Below, one piece after another: positions 51,948 through 61,700 of a DNA stretch of 64,000 nt. The notes beneath the pieces are model-generated. The model made no database searches, was not told the DNA's origin, and saw only the letters and a list, made by a program, of their open reading frames with translations. Source of the DNA: GCA-2746365 sp963711255 (GTDB lineage Bacteria > Pseudomonadota > Gammaproteobacteria > SZUA-229). Numbering within the stretch: the first letter of the stretch is position 1; the number at the start of each line of letters is the position of its first letter. The stretch covers positions 89,729-153,728 of the forward strand of contig CAVQDO010000021.1 in the NCBI GenBank assembly GCA_963711255.1, given 5' to 3'. The position numbers were made by a program, and so were the translations under genes.

Positions 51948-54900
51948 CTAAAACGTGATCGTCATGTAGGCGATGATTTCAAACATCGATTCATTTCTGC
52001 CATCCTGGTATTCATCTTCGGGTGACTGGTCATCAAGCGTTCTATACAGGCCTCTTACGCCCCACTTACTGGTTGAATCTGGCGTAGCCGCCCAGCTGTA
52101 TGGTCCCATCAACACGGAATAATCGAGTTTGAACTGCCAGGGGAAAGTTACGTTGAACTGACGATAAAAGTCATAAGGACCCCAGGCATCTTTATAAACA
52201 TAGCCTTCGATAACGTGATCATTGGTCAGCCATAACTTGGCGCCGGCTTTATAATATTCCCGGGCTGGCCCGTCGGGTGCACCTGATGATTGCTGGAAGC
52301 CACCTTCAAGATTCAGCACTACATTAGTTCCGCCATCGGCATTCATCACCATCCGGCTCATCACCTTCCACACATCTTCCGCTGCCAGGCCTTCGCCAAA
52401 TGGAGCATTGACACTGGCAGGCCGGTAGAAGAACTGGTAGGAGTCTGTCTCGGTAGGGTAACTTGTATAGTTTGCACCGAGGTTAAATGCAAAAGCAGCA
52501 TCTTCCCGGCGGTCGTTGTCCCATTCATAAAAGCCGGTCGCGGGCGTTGGGTCATAGGTAAAAAATATCTCGCCTGACCTGGCTTCCCTGTTACCGAGGA
52601 CCGCAAAGGGATCATCATCTCTGTTGCGAGCCGATAGACCCGTGGTCAAGGTCGTACCCGAAGTTGAAGAATCAATATTCGGATTCGCATCCACCAGGTT
52701 CTCACGGTAAAGCAGTCGCGGCAGAAGTGTTATCGATCCGAAATTCATCTGTAAGCCGGCTTCAAACTCTTTCTTGTTACCTAAATCAGAGTAAGGCAAC
52801 TGGCTGTGATTTAAGATACCACCGTTGGAATAACCGTATCCGGCCTGGGTAACACCACCATCAGCAGTCAGGCCGGCATAATGCATTCCGAGATAAGCAC
52901 GAGATGCTCCAAAGGCTTCAAAGGAAAACGTTGCTTTTACACCCAGCGTGTCCTCAAACCCGATTGTATCAACGACTCTATTACCGTTTTCTAAACGGTC
53001 ATACTGGTCATCAATTTTTTCCGTACTGGCCATGATGCCGCCAATCTCAAGCAGGTTCTTAGTGTTGCCAAATTTAGAATATATCGTTGACTGACGGGTT
53101 TGTATCGCAACCGCCTCACCCGGGCTTGTTACTGTATCTTTACGTGCAATGTCTTCAGAATGAATGAATGCGAACCTGGGGCTGGTTCCAATGTTCTCGC
53201 CAAATTCATACTTCAGCATAAATTTAGGATTAGCGCCCCAGTAAACTTCTGGTCCTAACAGGAACTTCAGACCATCAAGAGATTGTTTACCCTCAAACTC
53301 TGCACCATAAGGCGCCTTGGAGTTCCAGATATCCTGACCAGCCATGTCGGTGGTTTCTCTTAGCAGGCCGAAGTAATCGCCCTCGTAACCCCAGTGAAAA
53401 CGCGGTACATGATAGAAGGTTGTGAGATCGTAATCATCGGCTTTATAGGTACCGTTATAGTCATAAATTTCTATTCGCTCATTATCAGCTATAGCCCTTT
53501 CAGATACAGGCGCATCATCAATTATCTCTTCCTCGATGATCGTGTTAAAAGCCGCTCCACGGTCACCGTATCTAAACTCCATAGTCCTGTTCGGCACATT
53601 ACCCAGAATGTTTATCGAGAATTGACCGGAGATGTCCTTGCTGGGATTAAATTCAAAATCCATGAAGACCATCTGGCCATTACTGTTATTGATGGCATTC
53701 TCACCATCCTCTTTAACATCCCCGGAAAAACCATTAGCCAGGAACTCCATTGAAAGACTGCCGCCGGTCATGGCAAATTTCTTTTTCTCTTCGACCTCGC
53801 TTTTGAGCATATTCAGCTCGCCTTTAGCCTCGTAAAGACTCATATTTATGTTGCGAATATCGGTATTTATTGACGCGGTTTTTTGCTTATAGGGATCGAG
53901 ACCCCATATCTCACCTAGCACATAGTAGGCCGCCCTTGGTTCTGCAACGTAGATGCCCTGAGCATTCTTAGGGCCTAAGCGCATAATGCCCCACCATTCT
54001 TCATTCATGTTGTTCTCACCTTCAACATGATCGTAGGTATAACCACCATTAGCCCACGAGGCATTGGTGTTGTGCTCTTCAAGAAACTCTACCTGTTTGT
54101 ATTTCCACCATTCATCACGCCATTCGAAAACGTAACCACCGACAGAGTTGCCTTCCTGGCCATTACCATAACTCTTGTTATACATTTCCTGCCACTGGCC
54201 CCGAAGAAATTCCGCCTGTGATGCCTGGTCTTCGACAAACTCTTTCGAGTTGAACGCATCGGCACCAAACTCGAAGAACAAAACAGGCAGATCCAGTTTT
54301 TTATCGACATCACTCCACAGGTTGGTAAAACCGATACCTCGATACACGTTAGTTCCCAGGACATCCAGGTTGGTAACATATTTTTTAATCAGATCAATAT
54401 ATTGAAGATCGCCATTCACAATACTAAATAGACGGGTCGGATCAATCTTTTTGCCTTCTTTAATGACCTCGTAATACAGGCTGTACAGATACTTGGCTTT
54501 TTCTTTGTGCTGCTCGCCTTGTGGCAGATTTTCAATTTCAAAATCAGCAGCCCATTCGAGACCGTAGTTACTCTCATTACCCAGGGCGACCATGAGTACA
54601 CCCGGTACACCTTTATACTTTTTGACGATATCAGCGACTTCTGCTTTCAGATGCGCACGTGTCACCGGATCAGAGTAGTTTGTCTGAGGCGTCCATACGC
54701 CATTAATATCTGCACCATACCTGCCCATCAACGGATTGATTGAGGTCATGATGCCGTATTCTTCGTAAGCGTAAGTTACCCACTTGGGTGGAATTGTACT
54801 GAAGGCACGGATAGAATTGATGTTGGCTGCCTTCATCAGGGTGAATTCGTGATCGAGCACATCCCTGATGTGCTGCTCTGGTTTGTTCCATAAGCTGTAA

Positions 54901-55121
54901 GTGTAATTTTCACCACGAGGTGTATAACCCCAGACCACACCCTTTACATAATGGTCTTTACCATTGACCTGAATCTTCCAGCCATTTTTATCTTTGTATG
55001 TAGTTACTCTTTCAGCGGCCTGTGCCTGGATACTGAATGAAGCGGAGATAAAAAAGACAAGCACAGCAATAAAAACATTACTGAATTTCTTTATCAAATT
55101 CATATTTATAGATTTCGCCAT
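51948..55121 (-). CDS. Secreted glycosidase fused to an outer-membrane beta-barrel
   Basis: A 1057-aa protein with three parts. After a signal peptide (VFIAVLVFFISASFSIQAQA), residues about 38-413 form a clan GH-A TIM-barrel glycosidase with a candidate acid/base Glu in VALGNESNYG (near 183) and nucleophile Glu in VLFFEFGADAF (near 284). Residues about 416-450 form a charged helical linker (LYEAKGELNMLKSEVEEKKK). From about 451 to the end runs a series of alternating aromatic/polar strands that finish FEIIAYMTITF, a C-terminal Phe as in BAM-inserted barrels. ATG 55121 has AGGGG/GGAG upstream. The GH family is unclear (GH2-, GH5- or GH72-like). By context it acts on beta-glucan at the surface and may pass products through its own barrel; this is inference. 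Confidence 0.8.
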   Translation of the reverse strand: MAKSINMNLIKKFSNVFIAVLVFFISASFSIQAQAAERVTTYKDKNGWKIQVNGKDHYVKGVVWGYTPRGENYTYSLWNKPEQHIRDVLDHEFTLMKAANINSIRAFSTIPPKWVTYAYEEYGIMTSINPLMGRYGADINGVWTPQTNYSDPVTRAHLKAEVADIVKKYKGVPGVLMVALGNESNYGLEWAADFEIENLPQGEQHKEKAKYLYSLYYEVIKEGKKIDPTRLFSIVNGDLQYIDLIKKYVTNLDVLGTNVYRGIGFTNLWSDVDKKLDLPVLFFEFGADAFNSKEFVEDQASQAEFLRGQWQEMYNKSYGNGQEGNSVGGYVFEWRDEWWKYKQVEFLEEHNTNASWANGGYTYDHVEGENNMNEEWWGIMRLGPKNAQGIYVAEPRAAYYVLGEIWGLDPYKQKTASINTDIRNINMSLYEAKGELNMLKSEVEEKKKFAMTGGSLSMEFLANGFSGDVKEDGENAINNSNGQMVFMDFEFNPSKDISGQFSINILGNVPNRTMEFRYGDRGAAFNTIIEEEIIDDAPVSERAIADNERIEIYDYNGTYKADDYDLTTFYHVPRFHWGYEGDYFGLLRETTDMAGQDIWNSKAPYGAEFEGKQSLDGLKFLLGPEVYWGANPKFMLKYEFGENIGTSPRFAFIHSEDIARKDTVTSPGEAVAIQTRQSTIYSKFGNTKNLLEIGGIMASTEKIDDQYDRLENGNRVVDTIGFEDTLGVKATFSFEAFGASRAYLGMHYAGLTADGGVTQAGYGYSNGGILNHSQLPYSDLGNKKEFEAGLQMNFGSITLLPRLLYRENLVDANPNIDSSTSGTTLTTGLSARNRDDDPFAVLGNREARSGEIFFTYDPTPATGFYEWDNDRREDAAFAFNLGANYTSYPTETDSYQFFYRPASVNAPFGEGLAAEDVWKVMSRMVMNADGGTNVVLNLEGGFQQSSGAPDGPAREYYKAGAKLWLTNDHVIEGYVYKDAWGPYDFYRQFNVTFPWQFKLDYSVLMGPYSWAATPDSTSKWGVRGLYRTLDDQSPEDEYQDGRNESMFEIIAYMTITF

Positions 55122-55414
55122 TACTCCACCCCTGGTGATCAATGTATTTATTAACAATTTTCAGTCCACTTACTCTTTTTTGAAGAAGCGGATTACTAAG
55201 CCTGATTAAAATTCATCTGCCACATACATTAATATTGATGCTATATAGCAGTTTGCACAAAGCGATATAGGTTGTCAAGAAATATGTGTATTTAAAACAA
55301 ATATTCATTAATCATTTTTATTTATTTATCAATAGCTTAAATGCACTAACATATTTTATACGAGCCTATATTCGTTCTCATTAGCAGCATGCTCGTTTTT
55401 CTCAAATTTAAACA
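55122..55414 (-). promoter_or_regulatory. Promoter region of the glycosidase-barrel gene
   Basis: About 290 very AT-rich bases. On the minus strand TTGACA lies at 55278-55273, but the hexamer 17 bases on (CAAACT) is a poor -10. A perfect palindrome GCTATATAGC (55240-55249) lies just downstream and could be an operator or give an alternative -10. No gene is seen. Confidence 0.4.
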
Positions 55415-56698
55415 CTAGAGTTGCACCCTTACAGTCTGCAATGCATTGGCAGCAATCGTAACCGTTGCAAACTGTCCACCAATTTGCAGATGGTAATCAA
55501 CCGGTTTTTTTGTTGTATTCAAAACCTGCACACTCAACAGTTTGCTGCTGTTAAGTGAAGCGCTGGCGTGAATGGCGTCATCATCCAGATCATCCATACT
55601 TGCGGTGACTGCAACCGCTTTATCACCGGGACGAATGGTTCGGCTGAACTGTGACAACACATGAAAAATGGGGGTGTAATAAACGTATCCCGTATCAGTA
55701 TCGACCATTATTGGTGCGCCGCAGTAATTGCCAACATGATTGGGGCCGCCGTCTTTATCTAAAACAATATTCCAGTCTATCCAGCCCGAAACCCAGTGAT
55801 TCAGACTGACGATAATATTTCGCGCATAACGGTGAACCGGGGTATAGATAGAATGCTCATCGGCATTTACCCCTTGCCAGGTAACCGTATAGGCCCAGTC
55901 TGTCGCATTGTCATTCCACCAGAACTCATCATTATCGAACCAGCCGGATTCTTTATAGCGCACAGGGTCGGTCACTCCTGCCGGTGCGTCTTTGCCAAGG
56001 TCATCGATGGTGCCCTCGGTGTGTATAATTGCCTTGCCTGGAAATTCGCTGTGAACCCGATCAAAAACATCTTCGTATACTTTGTATGTGCTCTCATACC
56101 AGTGGACTGCAGCACCGTATAGATACTTTGATGTTACTTCATCGTTGTACATTACCTGCGCCCAGTCTTCCAGCGCATCCCTGTTATGATCGAGCATCAG
56201 CAGTTTTACATCAGCTCTATCACTGTTATGTAACGCAGGTCCGAGATGGTTTTTGATAAAATCATTCTGTGATTCAGCAGTAAAATGCATACTCTCCCAC
56301 TGCCCGCTATTGCCATTAGGTTCATTCACCGGCGTCAAACCCCAGATTTTTACACCCTGGTTTTCATAGTGATCAAGGTACTTGACCAGGTAGTCGGCAT
56401 AATATTTCTCGTAGCCCTGCTTTAAGACACCACCCGTTCCCTGGTAATTGTTTGCCTCAGTACCGGGCTGATGCCAGTCCTCGATATCCTTCATCCAGGA
56501 AGGTGCAGTCCAGGCAGATGCGATAATATCCAGGGTTGAATCTTTTTGTTCCTTTTTTATCGCCAGTGCCTGCTTGATCATCGGTAAAACATCAAACGCC
56601 TCATCCTTGATTCCCGGATATTTCTCTCTTGCTAAAACCGTCAATATCAGGTGTAACAGAAAAATGAAGCAATTTTTTGTCGTCTTTAACGTCGTCAT
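55415..56698 (-). CDS. GH30-family glucanase, main part after a frameshift
   Basis: This frame holds most of a GH30 glycosidase (a family of beta-glucosidases, endo-beta-1,6-glucanases and glucosylceramidases). Real sequence begins near AREKYPGIKDEAFDVLP. Visible are ASAWTAPSWMKDIEDWHQPG, acid/base GLTPVNEPNGNSGQWESM, nucleophile IIHTEGTIDDLG, SGWIDWNIVLDKDGGPNHVGN, and the C-terminal beta-sandwich ending QTVRVQL. The first 24 residues of this frame are out-of-frame noise. Removing one T from a run of four near 56631-56636 joins it to the N-terminal frame. With side-chain beta-1,6 linkages in laminarin, a beta-1,6-glucanase would fit, but specificity is inferred. Confidence 0.87.
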   Translation of the reverse strand: MTTLKTTKNCFIFLLHLILTVLAREKYPGIKDEAFDVLPMIKQALAIKKEQKDSTLDIIASAWTAPSWMKDIEDWHQPGTEANNYQGTGGVLKQGYEKYYADYLVKYLDHYENQGVKIWGLTPVNEPNGNSGQWESMHFTAESQNDFIKNHLGPALHNSDRADVKLLMLDHNRDALEDWAQVMYNDEVTSKYLYGAAVHWYESTYKVYEDVFDRVHSEFPGKAIIHTEGTIDDLGKDAPAGVTDPVRYKESGWFDNDEFWWNDNATDWAYTVTWQGVNADEHSIYTPVHRYARNIIVSLNHWVSGWIDWNIVLDKDGGPNHVGNYCGAPIMVDTDTGYVYYTPIFHVLSQFSRTIRPGDKAVAVTASMDDLDDDAIHASASLNSSKLLSVQVLNTTKKPVDYHLQIGGQFATVTIAANALQTVRVQL

Positions 56699-57095
56699 AA
56701 GAAAAGCCCCCTGCTACAGAAAAGTCAGTGGCTCCGATTACGGTTCTGGCTATTGAAAAATTCGCTCCCTGCTTACTGTAGATCTGATTCATCACGTCCT
56801 TTCGTTTGTGCTCACTGAGATGCGCCAGTACAAATGCCGAAGATTCAGTAAACGATGTACCTATACCATTAAGCGTTTGCTTTATAACATCAGGTCGAAC
56901 ATGGATAACATTTTTACTTGCGCTGCCAGTTGCAAAAACGACATTATCTTTACTGGCAAGTTTGTCACCACTTTCTGATGTCAGCAGTATCTCAGTGGTA
57001 GTCGTTAATTTGTAATCTATATTTGTAATATCCAGCATATTGCCAGTTCCCGAGGCTATCGTTGTAGCGCTAATCATAATTGCAATTGAATTCAT
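56601..57095 (-). CDS. GH30-family glucanase, N-terminal part before a frameshift
   Basis: The first 150 residues of the same GH30 protein. GH30 signatures are VIKQTLNGIGTSFTESSAFV (about 72-91) and ANFSIARTVIGATDFSVAGG with FSYDDVKDDKKLLHFSVTPD. Sequence after DIDGF is no longer family-like and belongs to the shifted frame. The start at ATG 57095 has no good ribosome binding site, and the short N-terminus has only a weak hydrophobic stretch (SIAIMISATTIASG), so the true start or export signal is uncertain. A joined protein would be about 560 aa, slightly longer than usual GH30. Confidence 0.8.
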   Translation of the reverse strand: MNSIAIMISATTIASGTGNMLDITNIDYKLTTTTEILLTSESGDKLASKDNVVFATGSASKNVIHVRPDVIKQTLNGIGTSFTESSAFVLAHLSEHKRKDVMNQIYSKQGANFSIARTVIGATDFSVAGGFSYDDVKDDKKLLHFSVTPDIDGFSKREISGNQG

Positions 57096-57156
57096 CTTGG
57101 TTTTTTTAAATACTCACTAATAAGCAGCCTGAAATAAGCTGTCCCAAATAAGCAGT

Positions 57157-58509
57157 TTAATTCTCAACAACCGGCTCACCACGACGTGCTTCCAGCTCCA
57201 GCCTTATTTCATGCGCTCTCGCTTCAGTAATCGGGAAAGCGTATACCGCCCATATAGCAAGCGCTGAACTAACAAAAGGAACCAGAACATCAAACAGTCG
57301 CATCAGGAAAATAGCCTGTTCTGTCTGCTCACCAGCAAGATCAACATCAAAACCAGTCCAGTTAAGCAGGAAGCCGCCGAGTGCCAGTGCCAGCGCCATA
57401 CCGAGTTTGACTACCCACCAGTAAATCGAAGCGAACATACCCTCACGCCTCTGCCCGGTGTTCAATTCATCGAGGTCGCAGACATCGGCGATCATCGAGC
57501 CCATCAGGGTAAATAATGCACCCAGGCCGAACGCCATTAACGGCGCAGGCAATAACAACAACCACGGAATTTCCGGGTCATAACAGAACCACTTGAGACC
57601 GTAACCGACCATGGAGATGGCGATGGCGATGAAGAAAGTGCGTCGCTTGCCTATCTTTGTCGATAACCATGTCACCAGGAAAATCACACAGAAAGTTGAT
57701 ACTGCTGCAAGCGTACCTGACCAGCCGGCGTATTCCGCACCCTTCACCTGGTCACCGCCAAACACGTAATAAATAATCACATAGAACTGGAACGACGCGA
57801 CCAGCATGAAACCGTTAAACACCAGAAATGTTGCCGCGCATAGTTTTAAGAACGGGGTAACTTTTAATGTTTCCAGGAAACCACTGAAAAAATCACCGAT
57901 GTTTTTCTTCAGCGCCTGCCCTATTGTAGGCACCTGTTCGCCTTCTTTTACCAGCTCTTCCCTGGGCGGTGGATGTTTAAAACGTTCACGCAAAAAAATC
58001 GCAGGCAGGATACCAACCATGATAGTCAGTGCACCGATACCGATGGCAAGGTAAGCAGCGCCTTCGACCAGGTCATCAAAAAACCATGCCTGCATTATCC
58101 ATAAAAACCAGGGTGATATAACATAAGCCAGCTGGCCCATAAAATTTTGCACACCCATGAGCCTGGTGCGCTCATGATAGTCTGGCGTCAATTCATAACC
58201 GAGCGCCACCCATGGTGTAGCGAACACGGTATATGCCAGGTAAAAAATGAAAGAACCTATCAGGAAGAAATAGAAGTAGTAGTCCTCGCTCATGCCCAGC
58301 GGTAGTTGCCATAACAGCGCATAGATGATGCCGGCCAGTATCGCACCGACAAAAATATACGGCCGTCTTCTGCCCCAGCGGGTGCGGGTATGGTCAGAGA
58401 TGTAACCCATCAGCGGATCGGTGATGGCATCAGTCAATCGTGGCAATGCACCCAGCAAACCAACCAGCGCAGGATTCATGCCCAGGCCCAGGTTGAGCAC
58501 AATAGCCAT
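57157..58509 (-). CDS. GPH-family sugar:cation symporter (MFS), N-terminus disrupted
   Basis: A 450-aa frame with the GPH core: LTDAITDPLMGYISDHT and RWGRRRPYIFVG near the start, then 10-11 membrane helices. It lacks helix 1 of the family when started at ATG 58509. Upstream, the same frame stays open to 58611 and encodes the missing part (ISLVHKIIYGFGAFVNNLL), but contains no ATG, GTG or TTG. An ATG at 58618 (MKH) is one base out of frame; removing one T near 58609-58611 would give a full-length protein starting there. Function by family and place: proton- or sodium-coupled import of glucan oligosaccharides. Confidence 0.88.
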   Translation of the reverse strand: MAIVLNLGLGMNPALVGLLGALPRLTDAITDPLMGYISDHTRTRWGRRRPYIFVGAILAGIIYALLWQLPLGMSEDYYFYFFLIGSFIFYLAYTVFATPWVALGYELTPDYHERTRLMGVQNFMGQLAYVISPWFLWIMQAWFFDDLVEGAAYLAIGIGALTIMVGILPAIFLRERFKHPPPREELVKEGEQVPTIGQALKKNIGDFFSGFLETLKVTPFLKLCAATFLVFNGFMLVASFQFYVIIYYVFGGDQVKGAEYAGWSGTLAAVSTFCVIFLVTWLSTKIGKRRTFFIAIAISMVGYGLKWFCYDPEIPWLLLLPAPLMAFGLGALFTLMGSMIADVCDLDELNTGQRREGMFASIYWWVVKLGMALALALGGFLLNWTGFDVDLAGEQTEQAIFLMRLFDVLVPFVSSALAIWAVYAFPITEARAHEIRLELEARRGEPVVEN

Positions 58510-58696
58510 GCCACCAATAGCGGCGGCAAGCAGGTTATTTACAAAGGCACCAAAACCATAGATGATTTTATGTACCAGGGAAATACGGTCTTCTGGTAGC
58601 GGTTTCGTAATGCTTCATTTCAGCCACGTAATTTCTGCTCCGCTGTTTTGTCTCAATTGGTTTTGATCGAAGCTACGATCAAGGACAGGTGCCAGA

Positions 58697-58743
58697 GCAC
58701 TGATAACAACTTTCACGCCAACAACTAATGACGTTATCAGTGC
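58697..58743. repeat. Long inverted repeat between GH16 and GPH genes
   Basis: GCACTGATAAC (58697-58707) and GTTATCAGTGC (58733-58743) form a perfect 11-base stem with a 25-base loop, in the gap after the multimodular GH16 gene (stop at 58752) and before the GPH transporter. No T-run follows on the minus strand, so it may be an mRNA-stabilising hairpin, an attenuator or an operator rather than a simple terminator. Confidence 0.6.
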
Positions 58744-58751
58744 CCTGCCTG

Positions 58752-61700
58752 CTAAGGCGTTTCGATGAAATGCAGATCATCGCTTCTGGTCGTACCTTCC
58801 AGCGGTGTAACACCCGGTCCAGGTATCGGTATTACAGTCGATGATGGATCGGCGAAGATCAGACTTTTCATCATGGTCTTATCCAGCGTACCGGTGAAGT
58901 CCACCAGCGGAATCTCATACAGTTGCCAGTCCGCACCGGCAATAGCCGGATTGGCCGGTACCGGAATGTAATCCGACATGTAGACCGAAGCAACACCGCC
59001 ATTACCATCCACCATCCTCAACTCCATGTCAGCAAATGCGGCACCAGTTACGTCCGATGTATCGAAGGCAAACTTGAGTGTCGCATAACCTGTAAGGTCA
59101 ACAAGCAATGGTGAGAAATCAAGGTTATCGTAGAATACGCCCGTTGGCCCATAATCAGTTGAAGTGCTATTAAAACCGAGCTGAACCAGCTCGCCGACCA
59201 TGCCTGAATCAATAACAAGCTCGATAAAGCCACCGGCCCAGTCAACGGTGAGGATTGCATCGCTATCGAATGTATTATTGGCAAGTTCGATATAGCTAGC
59301 ATCAGACTGCTTCAGTACTTTAACAAAGGCTTCTGCTTGCCAGGGACTCTCGATGTTACCCAGCTTGGCGTCGAAACTGAAGCGATAGGTTACACCCTCA
59401 TCACCAGCCCCGACAGTACCGACATCGCGGGTTACAAAAGATTGCACGCTAGTGCCCGGAGGGTTCGTTCCGAATGCACCGAAAGAGTTGTAGTCATTGA
59501 AGATTGACAGCTGCTGGTCGCCCTGCGCTAAATCACCTTCTCCCGGTACAATCCTTGAGAAGCCATTGTTATAGTTAGCTGGTGCACCAAAGGTACCAGG
59601 GAACCATCCAGCACCACCGTTTACAATGTTACCGATTTTAAAGTCTTCAACATCGGTATCACCAACCATATCGGCGAGCAAGGGGCTTTCAAAGTCAGAA
59701 CTGTAAGTTGAAATTGCATCGATACCAGGACCCCAGTCAACAACAGATTCAACACAACCGTTAGTCGGAGTTGCAGGTAAGTTAGCAGCCTCACTGGATT
59801 CCACACCCTCGTATGATGGATATGTTGCTGTCGGCACGCCGTCAGTTAGAGTCACTGTCTGATCACAGGCGGCGTCGTTAAACGCTGGCACACGAGCAAG
59901 CAATTCCGAGTCGTTGTTAGTCTCGGAGGAAACAGCAACCGAATTACCAAACAGCACTGTTGTCGTATCATCAGCAATAGCATTACCGCCAATGGTGCCT
60001 TCGATAACAATCGTTTCGCTAGCCGTGTTTTTCACATAGGCGGTGTAAGTACCGTCCGAATTATCAATAGCACTTGTGGTATTAGTTCCGTTATCAAAGG
60101 AAGCAGAGTTATTTGGCGTGCTTTCGGTAATTGTCAGATTCACCGAGTCACCACCTACCGTGATGTTATTACCACCCGTGTCTTTCGCCTGTATCGTTAT
60201 CCTGCTCCTGATACTGGTGTTACTGCCATTATTCACAGCCGCACTTTGCACTGCTGAAATCGTGGTAGTCGCACCCGAGGCTGCACCGACGATAAATCTG
60301 ACGGTCACGTCATCATCAAACGCACCAGTAACCGTACCAGCAATCGTGCCAGTGATGGTTACGTCTTCGGCTTGACTGTTCTTGACAAAGGCGGTGTAAG
60401 TACCGTCCATGTTATTGGTTGCCGTTGTTACTTGAGTACCATTATCAAATGAAGCAGAGTTATCGGGAATGCTTTCGCCAATCGTCAGCTCCACCAGACC
60501 GGCACCCGTGCCAAGGTTATTGTCATTAGCATCCCTTAATTGAACAGTAACTGTGGTTTTTGTTATACCATCAGCCTCAATATTAGATGGCGCATCTATT
60601 ATTGTGGCAAAGAGATCGACTGCACCGACAAAGACAAGAGTGAGATCACCCGAGGTAATGTCATTACCGCCGATAGTACCAGTGATAGTGACTGACTCTG
60701 GCGTTGCGTTAGTCACGGTCGCCGTGTATGTACCGTCGTTATTATCCATCACGGGAGTACTTACTATCGCATTACCCGTACTTGTTAACGTCACCAGACC
60801 GGCACTTGCGGTAATATCATTACCACTACTGTCTTTTGCCTGAACCGTTATGGTGATGGCTGCCGTGCCATTAGCATCAACAGTACCAAGATCCAGGCTC
60901 ATCGTGGTGTTGGCACCCGACCCCGTAGGCGGGAACGCTTCATAGAAATTGTTTACCGCATCCGTTTCACTGACAACCGCATTACCCGGGGCGATAATAT
61001 TAACAAGCCCTGTTGGACCCGATATAGCCGAGGTAAATGCGGCAGAACCAAGCGTAAAGTCCAGGCTCAGGCCAATAGCTTCCGCCTGGCTGGCTGCGCT
61101 GATGGTGATGCCATTGGAGGGAGTCATGTCCGAGTCAATACTTTGCAGGAAGACCAGCTGGTTGATCGCTGCCTGATCGGTCGGGTTAGCACTGCCAGTC
61201 AGCTCGAGTGGCGTGATAATGGGTGCGCCTAATACGGTACCCAGTAAGATATCACCCACTGTGAAGGTAACCATTTCACCCGGCAAATACAGGAACTCAC
61301 CTGCACTATTGGTGATACCCGACTGTGTTTCAGAGCTGAAAGTAACGCCCTCTACAGGCATATCCACCAGCAGTCCGATTAACGGAGCCGGAAGATCGGC
61401 AACAAAGTGCACATTATCGAAATACAGGGTAGCTGAAAAATAGGCCGGATATGCGCCGTCCATTTTATCAACCGTTGATGCATTGTAGAAACCCAGTGCC
61501 CTTATATCGGTTAAGTCCACCCCGGCAAAATTACTCAGCGATATTTCATACAGATCCCAGCCGGCAACGCCGCTGGCTGTCGGTGTGTAATCAGAAAGGA
61601 AGGCGGTAGCAACAGTTGCCGCTGCATCTTCCATTCTTACTTCCAGGTCCATCAATGAGCCAGCCGCAGATGTATTAACCGCAAACTTCAGCGTCTCGAA

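Noticed and set aside
59946..60911. CRISPR or satellite-type DNA repeat
   Set aside because: The periodicity is in the coded Ig-like domains; DNA copies are diverged and units are about 300 bases.
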